DNA of 64,000 nt from Miscanthus floridulus (GCF_019320115.1 NC_089593.1:15404789-15468788); one strand, 5' to 3'; counted from the first letter of the stretch, positions 1 to 12,268 are shown. Translations and numbers: made by a program. Notes: generated by a model not told the origin, from the letters alone.

Positions 1-2551
1 TGGACTTGTCGAAGAGCACGAAGGCGTAGCTGCCGGTGAGCTGGGCGAGCATGAAGCTGGCCGGGTAGGGCGCCCGGTCCCGGAGCGTCTTGTAGGCCTC
101 GATGACGAGGAGCACCTCGTTGGCGCCCTTGGTGGACAGCCCGTACTGCTGGTTCAGCCGCCCCAGGTTGTCCAGCACCCCCTCGAACAGGCAGAACACC
201 TCGTCTTTCGCCGCGAACGACCTGGTCAGCGTTCAGCAAGAACACAAATTTTGTTTTGTCGGCATCAGCTGCGTGAGCTGTGACTTGTGACTCAGCAACT
301 GTTTGCACGGTGCATGCATCATCAGGCGTAGGAAAAAAACAAACAAACGTGGGAAGACGGCATATTGAACAGCGTTGGTGAGTGTGTTTGGTGCCTAGAA
401 CAAGCACCTTAATTTCGCCTGTTTCTTGAATGACTCACTGAAGAACATGGTCATCATGTCATTCAGAGTTGAGAGTAATTAGGTGGGACGTTTGACTTGA
501 TGCGGTAGAGATGCACCTAACACAGAGAATTAGAGTACTTAAGCTTGTTCTTAGCAAAAGAGAAAACAAACATGGATTCCATGATACGATCCTGAACATG
601 CACGAAAAGGGGTAAGACAGGTTTGAAGCAAGCACTGAAAGAAAAGAGAAGTCAAAACTGAATGAATGAATGGAGCGAAGGAGTGGGATTCCTCATTCCT
701 TGGATGCTACTTCTTCAGTGAATCTAGTACTGGTAGGATAAGACACAATAGCACACAGAGCAATCAGGGCCCACAAATCATAGCCCCATCCCCGGCCCCT
801 GGCCCATCTAGTGCGTGCGCAGGTCTGCAGGATGGAGTACCAAACTTTTCTTCAGATCTGTGGGCAGCAAAGCCGGATTGCCCACAGACTAGCACTCACT
901 ACCATACCAAGTGACCTGTGCGTGTGTCCCTGTGCTATGATGCCAACCATGTTGATGTGGACTTTGAGCTCTACGACAACAACAAGAAAAGAAAAAAAAG
1001 TGACCAAATCAGAGTTACTAAATACTTTCACTGCTCATGAATCTAGTAATTAAATTTTTTTTGTGTTCATTCAATTAACCAGTAGATTGCATAGGCCTGT
1101 CGCTTTCATTAAACCATAGTAATTCTAAATTCTCAGCAGCCGCCTAATGGAGACGGAGAATATGAGGCTCCGCTCCACGGTTCGTTTGTTGGCAGGTCAG
1201 CTAACAGACGGCACCTTGTTGTTGTCTTGTCTATGTAAGGTGGTGTCGGCAGGATGTGGACGTGCAAATTGCACCCTGCCCCAGCAGCATAGGGGAAGAA
1301 GATCACTTTCTTTTTGGAAAAAATAACAAGGCCTCCTTTTTTATCATCATAAAAAATAAACAAACATGATAATATTTCTATTTCGAAATGTGCACGTCAG
1401 AGGTATACATCGGTGAAGCTTTCTTCCCATTTTCTTCCTTTTGCGATGATGTGAAATGATCTGGTCATCACCAACCCTTTGGCGCAGGAAACCTTAGAAA
1501 TTGGATTTCAAGCAGAGGCAGCCATGTCCAGAGATGTCTAGACGCCGTATGCCTTAGCAAGCCACGTGTGTTGTTGATACTATACGAGTGTCTCGTGCTT
1601 CTGTTCATCCTCTTCTAGTGTTTTTATTGGTGCATATTTATTTGGTTTTCTGAATTTCTGGACCATGTAAAAATGAATATCCCTTTCTGTGGCCTGAAAA
1701 TCCCAGTGGTACGCAAAACTAAGTGTGGAGTGGTCCCCTGTTCCTAGCTAATTTTTGGGGCTAACAGTTATCAGGTACGAAAACGATAAGCCAAGTCGGG
1801 TTGGTGGCATGGTCCTGCCCTACAGGACTGGATGAGGAGGAGAAAGACCTGCCTGCATGATGTCCAATTACTGGCACAAGTGGGTGTGGCTTGTGAGCCA
1901 TAGATCATCATACATACTAGTAAAATCTGGCCATCAGGAAATTAATTCCGGAAAACAGTCGAATTTAGCAGCAGCCTGATGAATCACTATCTAACAGAAA
2001 AATCATCTGTCTCTGTCCCTCTGCTTCTCCCTCTCCTCCCTCTTTGTATGTGCGGCTGGTAACGTGTGACAGAAGACGTGCGGCTGGTAACGTGTGACTG
2101 ACTGGGATCGTGCGGTTAGTAACTGATGAAGAACCAAAACAGAAAGTGGGAAATCCATCCATGAATCCAGTGCAAAAAGGGAAGTTCTAGCTTTTTGACT
2201 CGGCGGATCAAGCATCCTAATAAATTATATAATAAATAAAAGAGAGATACTAGTATACTAGGATCCTCCAGCCATGGAGGAGGATGCAAAGCATAGCAGG
2301 TATGGACTCGACGGTGCAACAATCGTCAAGTAGTATATGATGGTATACCTTGGGCGGAGGAGGGCCTGGTTGGTGTGGGAGTAGGCGAGGTGGCCGAGGT
2401 CGCCGAGCTGCACGGACACCGCCGGCTCGGAGGCCCCCAGGAATCGGCCCACGAGCTCCGACGCCCTGGTCTTGGGCGACGGCGTCCGGCTGCCCGCCGC
2501 CACCAGCTCCGCCGGCACCTCCACCACACCGCCGCTGAACACCGCCAACAT
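1..2551 (-). CDS. DUF3700 protein (YGL and LRDR motifs; TSJT1/aluminium-induced type), 5' part only
   Basis: The gene runs off the left edge. Exon 1 is 2551-2349, the intron is 2348-222 (GT at 2348-2347, AG at 223-222), and exon 2 is 221 to the edge. The start at 2551 was chosen because family members begin MLAVF; the 16 in-frame residues upstream are not family-like. Exon 1 reads MLAVFSGGVVEVPAELV and later SVQLGDLGHLAYSHTNQALL. An AG|G split Arg codon joins it to SFAAKDEVFCLFEGVLDNLG. Both signature motifs follow (QYGLSTKGANEV, TLRDRAPYP), then GSYAFVLFDKS at the edge. About 141 residues are visible; to my knowledge the family is roughly 230-250 residues, so the C-terminal part lies outside. 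The domain resembles class II glutamine amidotransferases (Ntn fold). Family members are linked to stress, aluminium or stem expression, but the reaction is not established. The 2.1 kb intron shows no gene. The gene looks intact within the window. Confidence 0.9.
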
Positions 2552-2718
2552 CTTCCTTGTAGCAGCAATTAATCCTACTTGTACTCCTAATCTCCCCACG
2601 CCCTAAGCAGGTAGGTCAAGCTACTGCTGCTGACGGATCAGGGTAGCATACATAAGCAGCAAGCTGCTTCCACACCCCTCCCTCCGGTGAAGCGACGGAG
2701 GGGAAGGAAGGGGGCGGG

Positions 2719-2726
2719 TTTATATA
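2719..2726 (-). promoter_or_regulatory. TATA box of the DUF3700 gene
   Basis: The minus strand reads TATATAAA inside a GC-rich stretch, about 170 bp upstream of the start codon at 2551. This spacing would put transcription start near 2690 and give a 5' UTR of about 140 nt. The motif is seen; the start site is inferred. Confidence 0.65.
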
Positions 2727-2751
2727 GGGGAGGGAAGGGGATGGAGGCTAA

Positions 2752-2764
2752 TGACGTGACGTGG
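2752..2764. promoter_or_regulatory. Double ACGT-core motif upstream of the TATA box
   Basis: TGACGTGACGTGG contains two overlapping ACGT cores about 26 bp upstream of the TATA box. TGACG and ACGTGG cores are typical bZIP sites (as-1-like, ABRE-like). This fits a stress- or hormone-responsive promoter, but binding is inferred from the motif alone. Confidence 0.45.
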
Positions 2765-3722
2765 ACCCCAGGTGGCATCCAGCGCTGCTAATATTTCTGT
2801 TGTTATAGTATGTATCCGGCTCGGTGCCGGTGCTTACCTTGCAGGTAATATACCAGGTGGCCTGGTTTGTTTTGCTTTTTGCTACTGCTAAATATACCAG
2901 TCGTGTCATGTCCCTACTCCGATCCTGTGGGACATCCAGCGAAATACTGTTCTGATAGGACTGAAAATTATTATTTCAGTTAATTATTGTAAGAGAAAAA
3001 TATTATTCTAATAAGATATAAACAGTAATTTCGTGGGTGGGCTGGCCAGAATCGCACACCAGTCCACACGCGCTGATCGATTCACGGGCCGGTTCCCTGG
3101 TGGACGGAATCGATCCGCCACTCTTTCAGCAACAACAGTGACTGACGCTGCACTCCAGGTTGCTCCACTCCACTAGCTACACACGCACCAACACGAAACA
3201 CACACATATCGCCATATATATCAAGATAATAAATGGTGTGTGCCATAAGAAAAAAGACCTCCACTAATAAGCGTACGTGAAACGGACGTGTCGTGCCGTC
3301 TCCATCCCCGGCCCGTTGGCTGCACGTAACGTAAGCACTGGCTACCAAAATTCTCTTCATCACAGCCTCTAGCTCCAAGGGGTCAAGATTCACCTCCTCG
3401 CCAGCTTGTTTTTGGTAGGCTGAACAAGCTAACCAAAATTTCCCAGCGGATCGGATAGGAGGTCACTGTTAGCTACAATGATTAATTCCCATCGTGAAAC
3501 AAGTCTGTTCCGATGATTTCCAGCAGCCGGTAAAATTCAATTCCCAGTGGATATGTAGAATCTATGGTTCTAGATCAGATTGGCTTTAGAGGTTGTTAAT
3601 ATCTGGTGGTTGTTGAATGTTACGTTGATGATGGACATGCCATGGGAGCTTACTCCGCCGAGCAATGGAAAAGGAAACGCAATGAATTCTGCCTGAAATG
3701 CCAACAGAAATCGAGCTGCTCA
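2765..3722. other. Intergenic, no gene seen
   Basis: This is sequence upstream of the DUF3700 promoter. Short ORFs in it have no recognisable domain and no codon continuity. I see no clear repeat boundaries. Confidence 0.5.
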
Positions 3723-4199
3723 GGGGCTGTTTGGTTCTACGGACTAAACTCTATTCGGCTGACGGTTTCTGCAACTGATAAGCCAACTGATGCTGTTTTT
3801 GTTGTCAAAGAAAAACACTACACCATGGCTGATAAAGCCGGTCTAATAAGTTTAAGCGAACATGGCGATGCCACATCGACACTAATTTAGAGTATTAAAT
3901 ATAGATTATTACAAAACTAATTACACGGATTGAGACTAATTTTTACGAGACGAATCTATTAAGTCTAATTAGTCCATGATTTGACAATGTGGTGTTACAG
4001 TAAACATTTGCTAATTATGGATTAATTAGTCTTAATAAATTCATCTCGCAAATTAATGTCTATATGTGTAATTAGTTTTATAATTAGATCATGTTTAGCC
4101 CTCCTAATTAATATCCGAACGTCCGATGTGATAGGAACTGAACTTTAATCTCTGGATCCGAATTAACCCGTAACATTTTTACGTTGCCAAACACATGGA
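3723..4199. mobile_element. MITE, about 480 bp, probably hAT-like
   Basis: The ends are imperfect inverted repeats: GGGGCTGTTTGGTTC on the left and, reverse-complemented, CCATGTGTTTGGCAAC on the right. The interior is AT-rich and carries facing copies of a TAATTAGTCTTAATAAATTC-like motif around 3960 and 4030, a hallmark of a very common grass MITE family. Superfamily assignment is from memory. No clear target-site duplication was identified. Confidence 0.6.
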
Positions 4200-4493
4200 T
4201 GGGACACGTTGTACTATTAGCTCCGTCCTAAAAAAATGTACATCTCGCTTTTTGAAATAAGATTAGTGTATGTGTAAAATTACGTATTTACCCCTCTTCT
4301 ATCATTTTAGAAATGGTTGCTTTCTGGAACGTTCTTCTTATGGATGGATAGAATATAGTAGTTTTTAGGTATTTTTAATAGGTGGGTCCAATTGAAAAAG
4401 GTGATCTCTAGCTCTCCAATTACATTCTTTTTTATAAGGTTTGAAACGTAGAATTCCATTTTTTTTTGAGTTGCAGATGCAGATTGGCTGAGC

Positions 4494-4592
4494 TACTACA
4501 GTACAAGGGCCCCTCCTCCTGTCCTTCCTGGAGTATACAGTACTCATAAGAATTGCCCCCATTTAACTACAGTACAAGGGCCCCTCCTCCTG
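4494..4592. repeat. Short direct duplication (about 72 bp spacing)
   Basis: CTACAGTACAAGGGCCCCTC followed by CTCCTGT occurs at about 4494 and again at about 4566, with similar flanking sequence. This is a local tandem duplication of roughly 72 bp. Confidence 0.6.
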
Positions 4593-4712
4593 TTCTTCTC
4601 CTGGAAAAAATTTGCAATTACTCACACAAAGTCTAGAACACAGATCCAGACTAACTATTTTTTAAACCACGAGTAATCCAATCATTTTGCACGTATTAGT
4701 ACTAACTCACTA

Positions 4713-4912
4713 TTTTTTTACCAAGTATTCACGCCAAATTTGGAACATACAGTTCCAAAGGGTTTACCTCCAATTATTCAGTTTATTATCGCTATCGCTC
4801 TCAGACCATGTTCATTTTTTTACCAAGTATTCTCACCAAATTGAACATACAGTTCCAAAGGGTTTATCTCCAATTATTCAGTGTATCGTTATCGCTCTCA
4901 GACCTTGTTCAC
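4713..4912. repeat. Tandem duplication, two units of about 100 bp
   Basis: Each unit contains TTTTTTTACCAAGTATTC, then CATACAGTTCCAAAGGGTTT, then CTCCAATTATTCAGT, and ends in TCGCTCTCAGACC. The units differ by a few substitutions and small indels, so the duplication is old but clear. Confidence 0.75.
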
Positions 4913-5930
4913 ATATATGTAGTCCGTAAGCACGATACAAATGCCGTGATACATGCTGATTAGTCACGTTCACATATGAACAAAACAAAACCCTGCAATA
5001 TATATGCTAGAATATGGATCGGAGTGCCATGTTACATCAGTCTCCTCGCTAATTGGTGAGGAAAAAAGAAAACTTGAAGATATTCCTGCGGTGACAACGA
5101 GCACAGGAATCGTGTGGACAAGTGGCTCGACATTTGTGGCAAGAAATTGACGCGATGACGTGGAGACAAAGAGAGGAGAATATATATAGTTTTTTTTTAT
5201 TTGTACTTTTCTTTTGAGCACCGTCCGGTTATTTCATTTGATACTGCCTGTTTCAAATAACCCAGGCAAAACACAGGGGACACTGCTAATTATATTTACC
5301 CTAACGTTGCTGTCTTTGTCTAGGTGAAATGGGGTGTGGATCATCTTACTCCAATAGTTACTGAAAGTGATGTTTTTTATGTACTGACCTACAAGGCTAC
5401 AACTCTACAAGAAATGTCAATTCACCAAAAAAAAAAAAAATTTGACATCATGTATCTAATTATATAAGAAAGTTTATAAAAAAAGTTCTGTAAATGTATT
5501 TGAAATCATATATAACATCTTCTTGCAGGATTTTATCTCTAAAGTCTCACCGTACGTACTGAACGAGGGAAGAAACTGATGGAAAGATTTTTCCTGTTCA
5601 GAAACCAATGGGCGCCCACAGCTTTGGATATTGGATAAGACAATGACCCACAGATTTCCGATTTTTTTTCGTGTGGCTCGTGGACTGACAGAGGGAATCT
5701 ACCCATGTGGCCTTTCTGAATTTTGTTTTACCTTCCCCTGATCGTGTTCTTGAAGCTTAATTTGTGGTCCAGGTGCACTGCAAAGGAATCAGGAGGGTGT
5801 TCAAGATCTGTCCTCTTCAATTGCTGGGCCCCATCATTTAAGTGGTTGGACTTGGCACCTTCTAGGACGCTGTCACCACAAATTTCTTCTCCGTTTAAAT
5901 CTCTTTTTCATCAACCCATGGCCGTATAAG

Positions 5931-6192
5931 ATACTTCATTTGTTCGGAAATAAAGTGTATATAGAGATTTTAAAACCCAATAAGAAAGAGTGCAAACGAC
6001 GGGTGCACCATGCATGACTTTGTTTCATAATTAGTTTAAATCATGTGTATATAGAACAATCAACATTGTGATCAACTGGGGATTGTTTGATTAATGACGG
6101 TAACAATAATATAATGTCTACCAAATTTAACATGCAAAATCATATTATTTTTAATGCCTTTTATATACTATATTTTAAGACGATGGAGTATA
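5931..6192. mobile_element. Degenerate Stowaway-like MITE
   Basis: The left end (ATACTTCATTTGTTCGGAAA) and the reverse complement of the right end (TATACTCCATCGTCTTAAAA) show the spacing and outline of Stowaway termini, but both are diverged from the CTCCCTCCGT consensus. The interior is AT-rich and non-coding. Confidence 0.4.
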
Positions 6193-6214
6193 GCATTACT
6201 TTTCTACTTGAATG

Positions 6215-6610
6215 ACAAAATAATAATTTGATCCCTCAGCTATCTTTTGAGGCTCAATTTCATCCTCGAATTTTCAAAATGACCATTCTAGTCCTCAAAC
6301 TTTACTTTTGGGTTTAGTTTCATCTGAGAACGGTTAAAGTGACCATTTCAGTCCTTAATTTGCATTTTGGGCTCAATTTCATCCCTCAGCTATGAAAATT
6401 CAAGAACTCGAATGAAATGCACTTGATAGTTCATGCATGAAATTGAGACCAACGTATAAAGTTTGAGGACTAAAAAGATTACTTTAATAGTCCTAGGATG
6501 ACACTAAGCTTAAAAGTAAATTTTGAGGACTGAAATAACCACTTTAAAAGTTCAAAGATGAAACTAAATCTTGAACGATGGTTGAGGAACTAAAATAACT
6601 ATTATGCCTA
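6215..6610. mobile_element. Foldback (long inverted repeat) element, about 0.4 kb
   Basis: The left half (ATTTGATCCCTCAGCTATC onward) pairs with the reverse complement of the right half (AGTTCCTCAACCATCG onward). Repeated 'TCCTCAA..TTTACTTTTGGGTTTAGTTTCATC'-type blocks run in mirror order about a centre near 6410. Arms are imperfect and nearly half the element long. It lies immediately upstream of the LINE. Superfamily unassigned. Confidence 0.6.
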
Positions 6611-7124
6611 CTTGAAAAACATTGATGAAAATAGTAAGAGGCTTTTATGTACCAAATAGAATGCACTTATCAACAAACGGTAGTGGTGAATGAGGGCAGG
6701 ATCAACCCAATGCCATACCTGCGTGCTAGGGTTTGGCTTGATCTCAAGAAACCTCTGGTGCACGTGGTCCCAATCACGCTCAAAGAACGGATGAAATATC
6801 TAGTGCAATATGAAAAGCTACCGGCCTTTTTTTTTCTGTGGCTGCATAGGGCATGATGTTACCGAATGCGGAGATGGAATCCATAGCAAAGAAAGCTATG
6901 AGTGGGGAGATTGGTCGCGTGTCCCTTTCATGTCGATGGTGTTAGGGAGGGATGATTCATGTGGAGGTAGGGGAAGAGGTCATGGTAGAGGGCGAGGAAG
7001 AGGAGATTGGGTTGATGATGAAGTAGAAGACATGGAAACTTCTCTAGGAGATGATGAAGACCCGGATAGTGCACTATCCAAGAAGAGGGAGGGAACGGAT
7101 GGAGATGTTATAGGACGTGTAGCT

Positions 7125-10100
7125 TGTAACAGAACCGACCAATTATACGAAATTAAGTAAGAAAATCATCCACCAGAGCAGACGATTGAGCAAACTTAAG
7201 CCCGTATAACCCGGTAGTCCGTGAAATCACGAAGGATTTCAAACCAACTCGTGTCCCAGCCATGATCGTAATAAGTTTAGCGGTCACCATCACATATTAC
7301 ATAAAAGTTTGCATCACGGATACATCAGAGTTTCAACATAGTTATTACAAAACCAGTTCAAATAAAAGTAGCGGAAGTCATTTGTTCAAACCACACACAC
7401 ACTCACGCGGAGTTTAAATATAGTGCCAGCGAATGATCATCTCCAACAAAAGCATCAGATGAGACGTAAGGAATGACCATGCCCATGGTCCTAAGCATCA
7501 CCCATCGCAGGATAAAGGCAGTTGATACAGTAGCCGTAATACATCTGCCCATCTGCAACAAGTGGGAATAAAACCCTGAGTACGAGAAGGTACTCAGCCA
7601 GACTTACCCGACATAACCGAAAATAAACTGACACCAAGGATTATGAAGGGCTTTATAGTAGGGTAGCTGACTCATTTGCAAAAAGAAGCATTTTAGCATT
7701 TCAAGAACCTTTTCGAAGCATTATTGTTGAATTAATTGTTATTAACCTGTCGACTAGATTTGCACCTATACTAGAGTAAACATGTGATTAAGCAGATAAT
7801 GATAACCAATGATCATTAAGCAACTTCCATACTGTCATATTCATTATAACTGCCCAAGTGTTCCATAACATTTACTACGATGAAGTAACTCAAGTCAAGT
7901 GCTCACTATCCAGGAGCGATGGCGATTCGAATCGATTCCTAACCAGCTGGTGATTTGTTCCTTACACAAATCTCACTCACCCGCTAAAGTGAGATATTGA
8001 TCACCGAGTCAACTTTCCAGGAACCTCGAGTTTGCCAGGAACCACATGTACCCGGGGGCCGACCGACTGCACTTTGGCCTTATCATCCCGCCCCCGTGTC
8101 CTACCACACCTGCTTCGGCACAGTGCGCTGCGGGCAATTTACTCGGCCCGAAAAATCTCCCAGCTTCGCGGTCGGAAGGTACTTTATCCGGCCAGCTAAA
8201 TGTAAGGCATGCGTTCAACATGACTCGAGGCCCAACAACGGCCGGTCCTTAATCGACACAGACGGAAAACACTACAGTCCAAAACACTGCAAGTCTCCGT
8301 CCGGTCTCAACTTCATTTAACACTTAGTTATACCATGACTTCATAGTCATCCAAGCAGATCCAGGTAACCACCTATAGCTCGCAGGTGACAGGAAATCAC
8401 CCGACTTCTACCGGTCTAAGCCAGCTAAGCATTTACTCGACTGCGGATACCAGGGTAACAAGGATATAGTATAACAAAGGTAAGCAAGGTATAATGCAGC
8501 AACGGTTGCAAACAACTCCTGAACGTAATGCATCAATTAAAGTAAAGCATTTAATTAAATCATTGCAAACCGGGAGAAAAATGCTCCGGGGCTTGCCTCG
8601 CTCGAAGGAGCTCGGACGGTGATCGGGGCACTCCGGAAGTTCCTTCAACGTCCTCCTCGTCGGCTTCTGGCACTTCCTGCTGCTGCACCTCGAAGCTGCT
8701 CCTCTGGCTCCTCGGGTATGACGACTGGGTTCTCGGTTTGCGATCCTGTATGATGCAATGCGCGTAAGGGATTATGCAAACGGTGCATCGAAGGAGATGG
8801 ATGCAATGGATATGTTTAAATGCAAGGTAGTCAACATCATCCAAGAAACTATACTACAAGCACATGTCATCTACTGCATTCTCTTCTACTACTAATATGT
8901 TAAGTTAACCTATCTTATGAAATGCTTCAAAGATACACCAAAGCTTTACTAATTTCTTAATCACACTTAAAGCAACACTTGCTTAAACCCTAATTAATAA
9001 TAGGTTTGAATAGCAACCTATATTTCTGATGCTCCTAAAAATCTGAGAAAATTACAGTAGCATACTACTACCCTAAACAGACTACCATAAAAATTTCATG
9101 GCATTTGGATAAGTAAACTATCCTACACAAAAATGACAAGCTATAGCATGAAAATGATCATGAAATTACTTTGTACTATGAAAAGTGTCAAACAACAGAA
9201 TTAATATTTTTCCTAGGTTCTTCATAGCCTATAATGACTGTACAAAAATTACCACATGCATGTTTTATACAAAGTTTGCTCTCTAGCAAAAATAACAAAA
9301 TCAGCCATTAAAAGGGACTTGAACTACACCTCAAAATTTTCCCATAGCACATGCATGAAACCTATTTTTCTTAGGAAGTACATGACATAAGAAGATGAAC
9401 AAACTTGAAATCATATTTTTCTGAAGCCTATATATTTTTATACACATTTTTCAAGTTATCAGCAATTTACATGATTAAATAAAATCCTATAGAAAAGTAT
9501 CTCAAAAATGACATGCAATAATTTTCCCTAGTAGATCTGGTGATAAGGAACCTAGCAAATTTTGTTTCAACAAATTTGGAGCAAGTTTGATCATCCAAAC
9601 ATTTTTTCAACCCATTTTTGATTTCAAATAACAAATAATAAGGAAATCAATTCACTTTAAACAATACTGGGCCGGCCTGAAGGGAACAGCCGGCCCACGG
9701 CCATCACCGGCCTGCGCGGCCCGAGCGCGAGGGAGGGGAGACGGCCCAACAGGGCGTCAAGCCCCCGGCCTGGCTCGGCCTGGCCAGCCGAGGCAAGGTG
9801 CCTCGCCGGGGCGCGCGCTGGCGCGGCGGCGCAGCTCGGCCAGCGGCCGGCGGCCATCTCCGGCCACGGCAGCGCAAGCGAGCGAGCGCAGGAGACGTGC
9901 GAGGAGAAGGCGAGCTCGGTAGGGTAGCTAGGCGAGGCTGGAGGGGAGAAGGAAGACGGATTCCATGGCGGCCGAGCACGGCGGCGCCATGGCCGTCGGC
10001 GGACGAGACGCGGGGAGGCCCGACCTGTGCTCGGAAGGCGGAGCAAGCTCGAGCGCGACTTGAAGGAAGGCGAGGCGGAGTTGCGGGCGCGAGGAATTGG

Positions 10101-11044
10101 AGAATGGCGCGGTGGTGCGGGAGTTTGACGCCGGCGGAGCTGCGGGCGCGGCGAGGGCGGAGCTCGGGGCTCGCGGCTCTGGCGGAAGGAAAAGGCAGCG
10201 CGGGAGGAGTGAAGGAGGGCAGAGCGCGTGCGGCTGGCAGCAGGGCGCGCTCCTCTTCAAGCCAGCCAGCGCGCTGCGTGGTCAGAGCTAGCCGGGCGCG
10301 TGGCGGACACGCGGCGGGCGTCGCCTGACGCGGTCGGGACGTGGCGCGGCGACGGGCACGGCGCGCGGGAGAAGAAGGCGCGGCGCGCGGAGACAGGTCG
10401 GGCTGGCGCGGCGTGGGGCTGGGCTGGGCCGAGGCGAGGCGCGCGGCGTGCGGGAGCTCGCTGGGCCGGCTTCGGCTGGCGGGCCAGAAGCGAGGCGGCG
10501 GCCCAGAAAAATAGAAATGGAATTTTTCAATTTATTTTCAAGAAATTTTTAAATGCCATCTTTCAAACATTATTTTGAGCAAGAAAATGACCTCTTTTGA
10601 AAATGTACCAAAAATGAAAGTTTCTTAGAATTCAATTCCCTACAACTTTGCTTTTATGACCAAAGTCCAATTCTATCTAGATTTTAAATTATAGAATCAA
10701 AGTTAAATTTTAACTCAAAACCCTAATTTTGGGAAATTACTTTGGAAGCAAAATTTTGAATTAATTTGAATACAAACCTTGCTCCAAAAAAATTGTGCTA
10801 AACAATTCTAGATGATTTACAAGCATAACCAACAGTTTCTACTCAACTAGCAAGCAAGAATCAGAGCAAAACAACTCTAATAAGTGTATGCATCATTTAC
10901 TTTTCACAAACATGTTTCGTATGTTTCGAAGTAATGTTTCAGTTGTTATATGCAAGATTACGCATGTATGAATAGGATGCTTGATGATGCACGATATGTA
11001 TGATTAGCAATGCCTAAATGCAGGCATAACACCGGGGTGTTACA
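7125..11044 (-). mobile_element. Solo-LTR-like insertion, 3.9 kb, TSD TAGCT
   Basis: The insertion begins TGTAACAG and ends GTGTTACA, with TG...CA ends. It is flanked by TAGCT at 7120-7124 and 11045-11049. Removing it restores the LINE ORF1 frame, so the boundaries are firm. No gag or pol motifs and no second LTR are seen, so a solo LTR (or a coding-free element) is the best reading. On the minus strand it starts TGTAACACCCCGGTGTTA, close to the other LTR start at 11426. The segment 9660-10510 is strikingly GC-rich; the rest is AT-rich. Long ORFs in the GC-rich block occur in several frames on both strands and look like composition artefacts. Confidence 0.75.
9660..10510. other. GC-rich block inside the solo LTR
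   Basis: About 850 bp are dominated by G and C and rich in CG dinucleotides, with sharp edges to AT-rich flanks. Overlapping long ORFs appear in both directions with Ala/Arg/Pro/Gly-rich translations and no domain. It may be the promoter or leader region of the LTR; this is inference. Confidence 0.5.
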
Positions 11045-11216
11045 TAGCTATGCAAGTTAGTCTTCTAGAGCATCCATCCGAGAAGGATGCATCTATAAGT
11101 CCTTTGAAAGAACATGAGAAGAAGAGGCCAAGGAAGAACGGAGGAGGAGAGGATGATGATTTGACAAACACAAATATTACATCGGCGCTCTCCTTCGAGG
11201 AGAGTGACCGGGCACA

Positions 11217-11425
11217 ATGAAAATCTTGGCCTAGAACTGCCAGGGCATTGCTAGTGCCCGAGCAGTGCGTGTGCTTCTGGAAATCCAGAAGTGGGAGAAA
11301 ACAGACGTGTTTTTTCTGTCTGAAACACATTTGGGAAAAGCAAAGGCAGAAAGTTGGAAAAGAAGGCTGGGATATGATCATTTCATCATCAACGAAAGTG
11401 ATGGTCGAAGTGGGGGTTTGCTTAT
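11217..11425 (+). pseudogene. LINE ORF2 start: APE-type endonuclease fragment
   Basis: ATG at 11217 opens MKILA, then an in-frame TAG where a Trp is usual, then NCQGIASARAVRVLLEIQKW, TDVFFLSETHLGKAKAESW and HFIINESDGRSGGLLI. The NCQG and ETHL motifs mark the apurinic-endonuclease-like domain that nicks target DNA for LINE integration. Only the first third of the domain remains; the reading frame ends at the TGTAACACCCC sequence starting at 11426. Its start overlaps the ORF1 stop by one base (ATGA). Confidence 0.75.
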
Positions 11426-11899
11426 TGTAACACCCCTGGTGTTAAATACCTGATTAGCAATAGGTTAAAGATAATAAAACTTGATTAGTAAGTTCATGTG
11501 CTCTGTAACGATCTTTTGTTTGTAATACTTAAAATGTGGAGTAAAAGTTCTTTTAAATTATAGCGAACTTAAATCTTTTTAGGGAAAGACAAATCTTTTG
11601 TTAGTAATAAAAATGTGCATAAATAGTGTTGCTTAAGTGCTTTGCATGAAATGATAAGTACCTATTTGTTTGAATCACTTTCGTGAATAAAATCAATATG
11701 TGTGATGTCAATCAACCTTGTTGTTGTGATTAAACATCTCTAAATGAGTTTGCGAACAAAAGTTATTGAGGGTTCATGTTGGAAAATTGTGGAGAAAATG
11801 ATTAAAAATGCCAAAAAAACCTTACCTTGTTTTAATTTCTCAATAGCTTTTTGGAGGATAAATAAATAATTATTTTATATAGAAACTTTAAAATATGTT
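11426..11899 (+). mobile_element. LTR fragment (TGTAACACCCC start)
   Basis: It begins TGTAACACCCCTGGTGTTAA at the point where the LINE endonuclease frame breaks, and continues AT-rich to 11899, where the next element's LTR end (TGTTGGTGC) begins. The start resembles the minus-strand start of the 7125-11044 LTR, in opposite orientation. The rest of this LTR would lie beyond the Gypsy element and is not seen, possibly lost in the gap. Confidence 0.55.
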
Positions 11900-12268
11900 T
11901 GTTGGTGCAGAAAGTGACCAACACGTAAATATTTATAGTTTTGTCGTACGTTGTGATCAGAGGTGGCCTAGCACTCAATGACACTAGGTTTATACTGGTT
12001 TAGGCAACGTGCCCTACATCCAGTTTGAGTCGGTCGGTGACTTTATTCCTGAGCCCACATGCTCGTAGTTTGCAGTGGGGTTACAAATGAGAAGGAGGAA
12101 GATGGGGGGTACAAGAGGTCCGATCGAAAGGGCTGAGAGTGACGGGAGCCCCGCTATGAGCTAAGTATCCGAGCGTGTGCTCGTGGTTTGAACCTGGTGG
12201 TTCTGCTATTGTGTACTAGTGAACTTGATTGATCTAATGAATCTAAATCAACCTGAATGTTCGGAGAG

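Larger units (their letters stand above)
4200..5930. other. Intergenic with short repeats, no gene
   Basis: The stretch is AT-rich. Half of a Stowaway-like end (CTCCGTCC followed by an AAATGTACATCTC-like motif) lies near 4221-4255 without a convincing partner. Two tandem duplications inside it are listed separately. A poly-A run sits near 5427. No ORF resembles a known protein. Confidence 0.5.
6647..11220 (+). pseudogene. LINE ORF1 (nucleic-acid-binding, zinc knuckle), C-terminal half, interrupted
   Basis: The first part (6647 on) reads GRINPMPYLRARVWLDLKKP and VVPITLKERMKYLVQYEKLP, typical of plant LINE ORF1. An enlarged T run near 6830 shifts the frame; the zinc-knuckle region (CGCIGHDVTECGDG) continues in the next frame, followed by WGDWSRVPF and a Gly/Arg-rich tail (RGRGHGRGRGRGD). 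The coding sequence stops at 7124 where the 3.9 kb insertion begins. If the insertion and one TAGCT copy are disregarded, the frame runs straight on at 11050 (MQVSLLEHPSEKDASISPL) to a TGA at 11218-11220. That stop overlaps the ORF2 start in ATGA. ORF1 packages LINE RNA. It is inactive here because of the frameshift and insertion. Confidence 0.75.
6612..11425 (+). mobile_element. LINE (L1-type) fragment split by an LTR insertion
   Basis: The element consists of 6612-7124 plus 11050-11425. It carries the C-terminal half of ORF1 and the first 69 codons of ORF2 (endonuclease). The intervening 7125-11044 is a later insertion with a TAGCT duplication. The LINE is cut at 11425 by another LTR sequence. 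The 5' limit is approximate; an adjacent foldback obscures it. Confidence 0.75.

Noticed and set aside
9657..10578. Several long overlapping ORFs on both strands
   Set aside because: The block is very GC-rich, ORFs are open in several frames at once, translations are Ala/Arg/Pro/Gly-biased and no domain is visible. It lies inside an LTR-like insertion.
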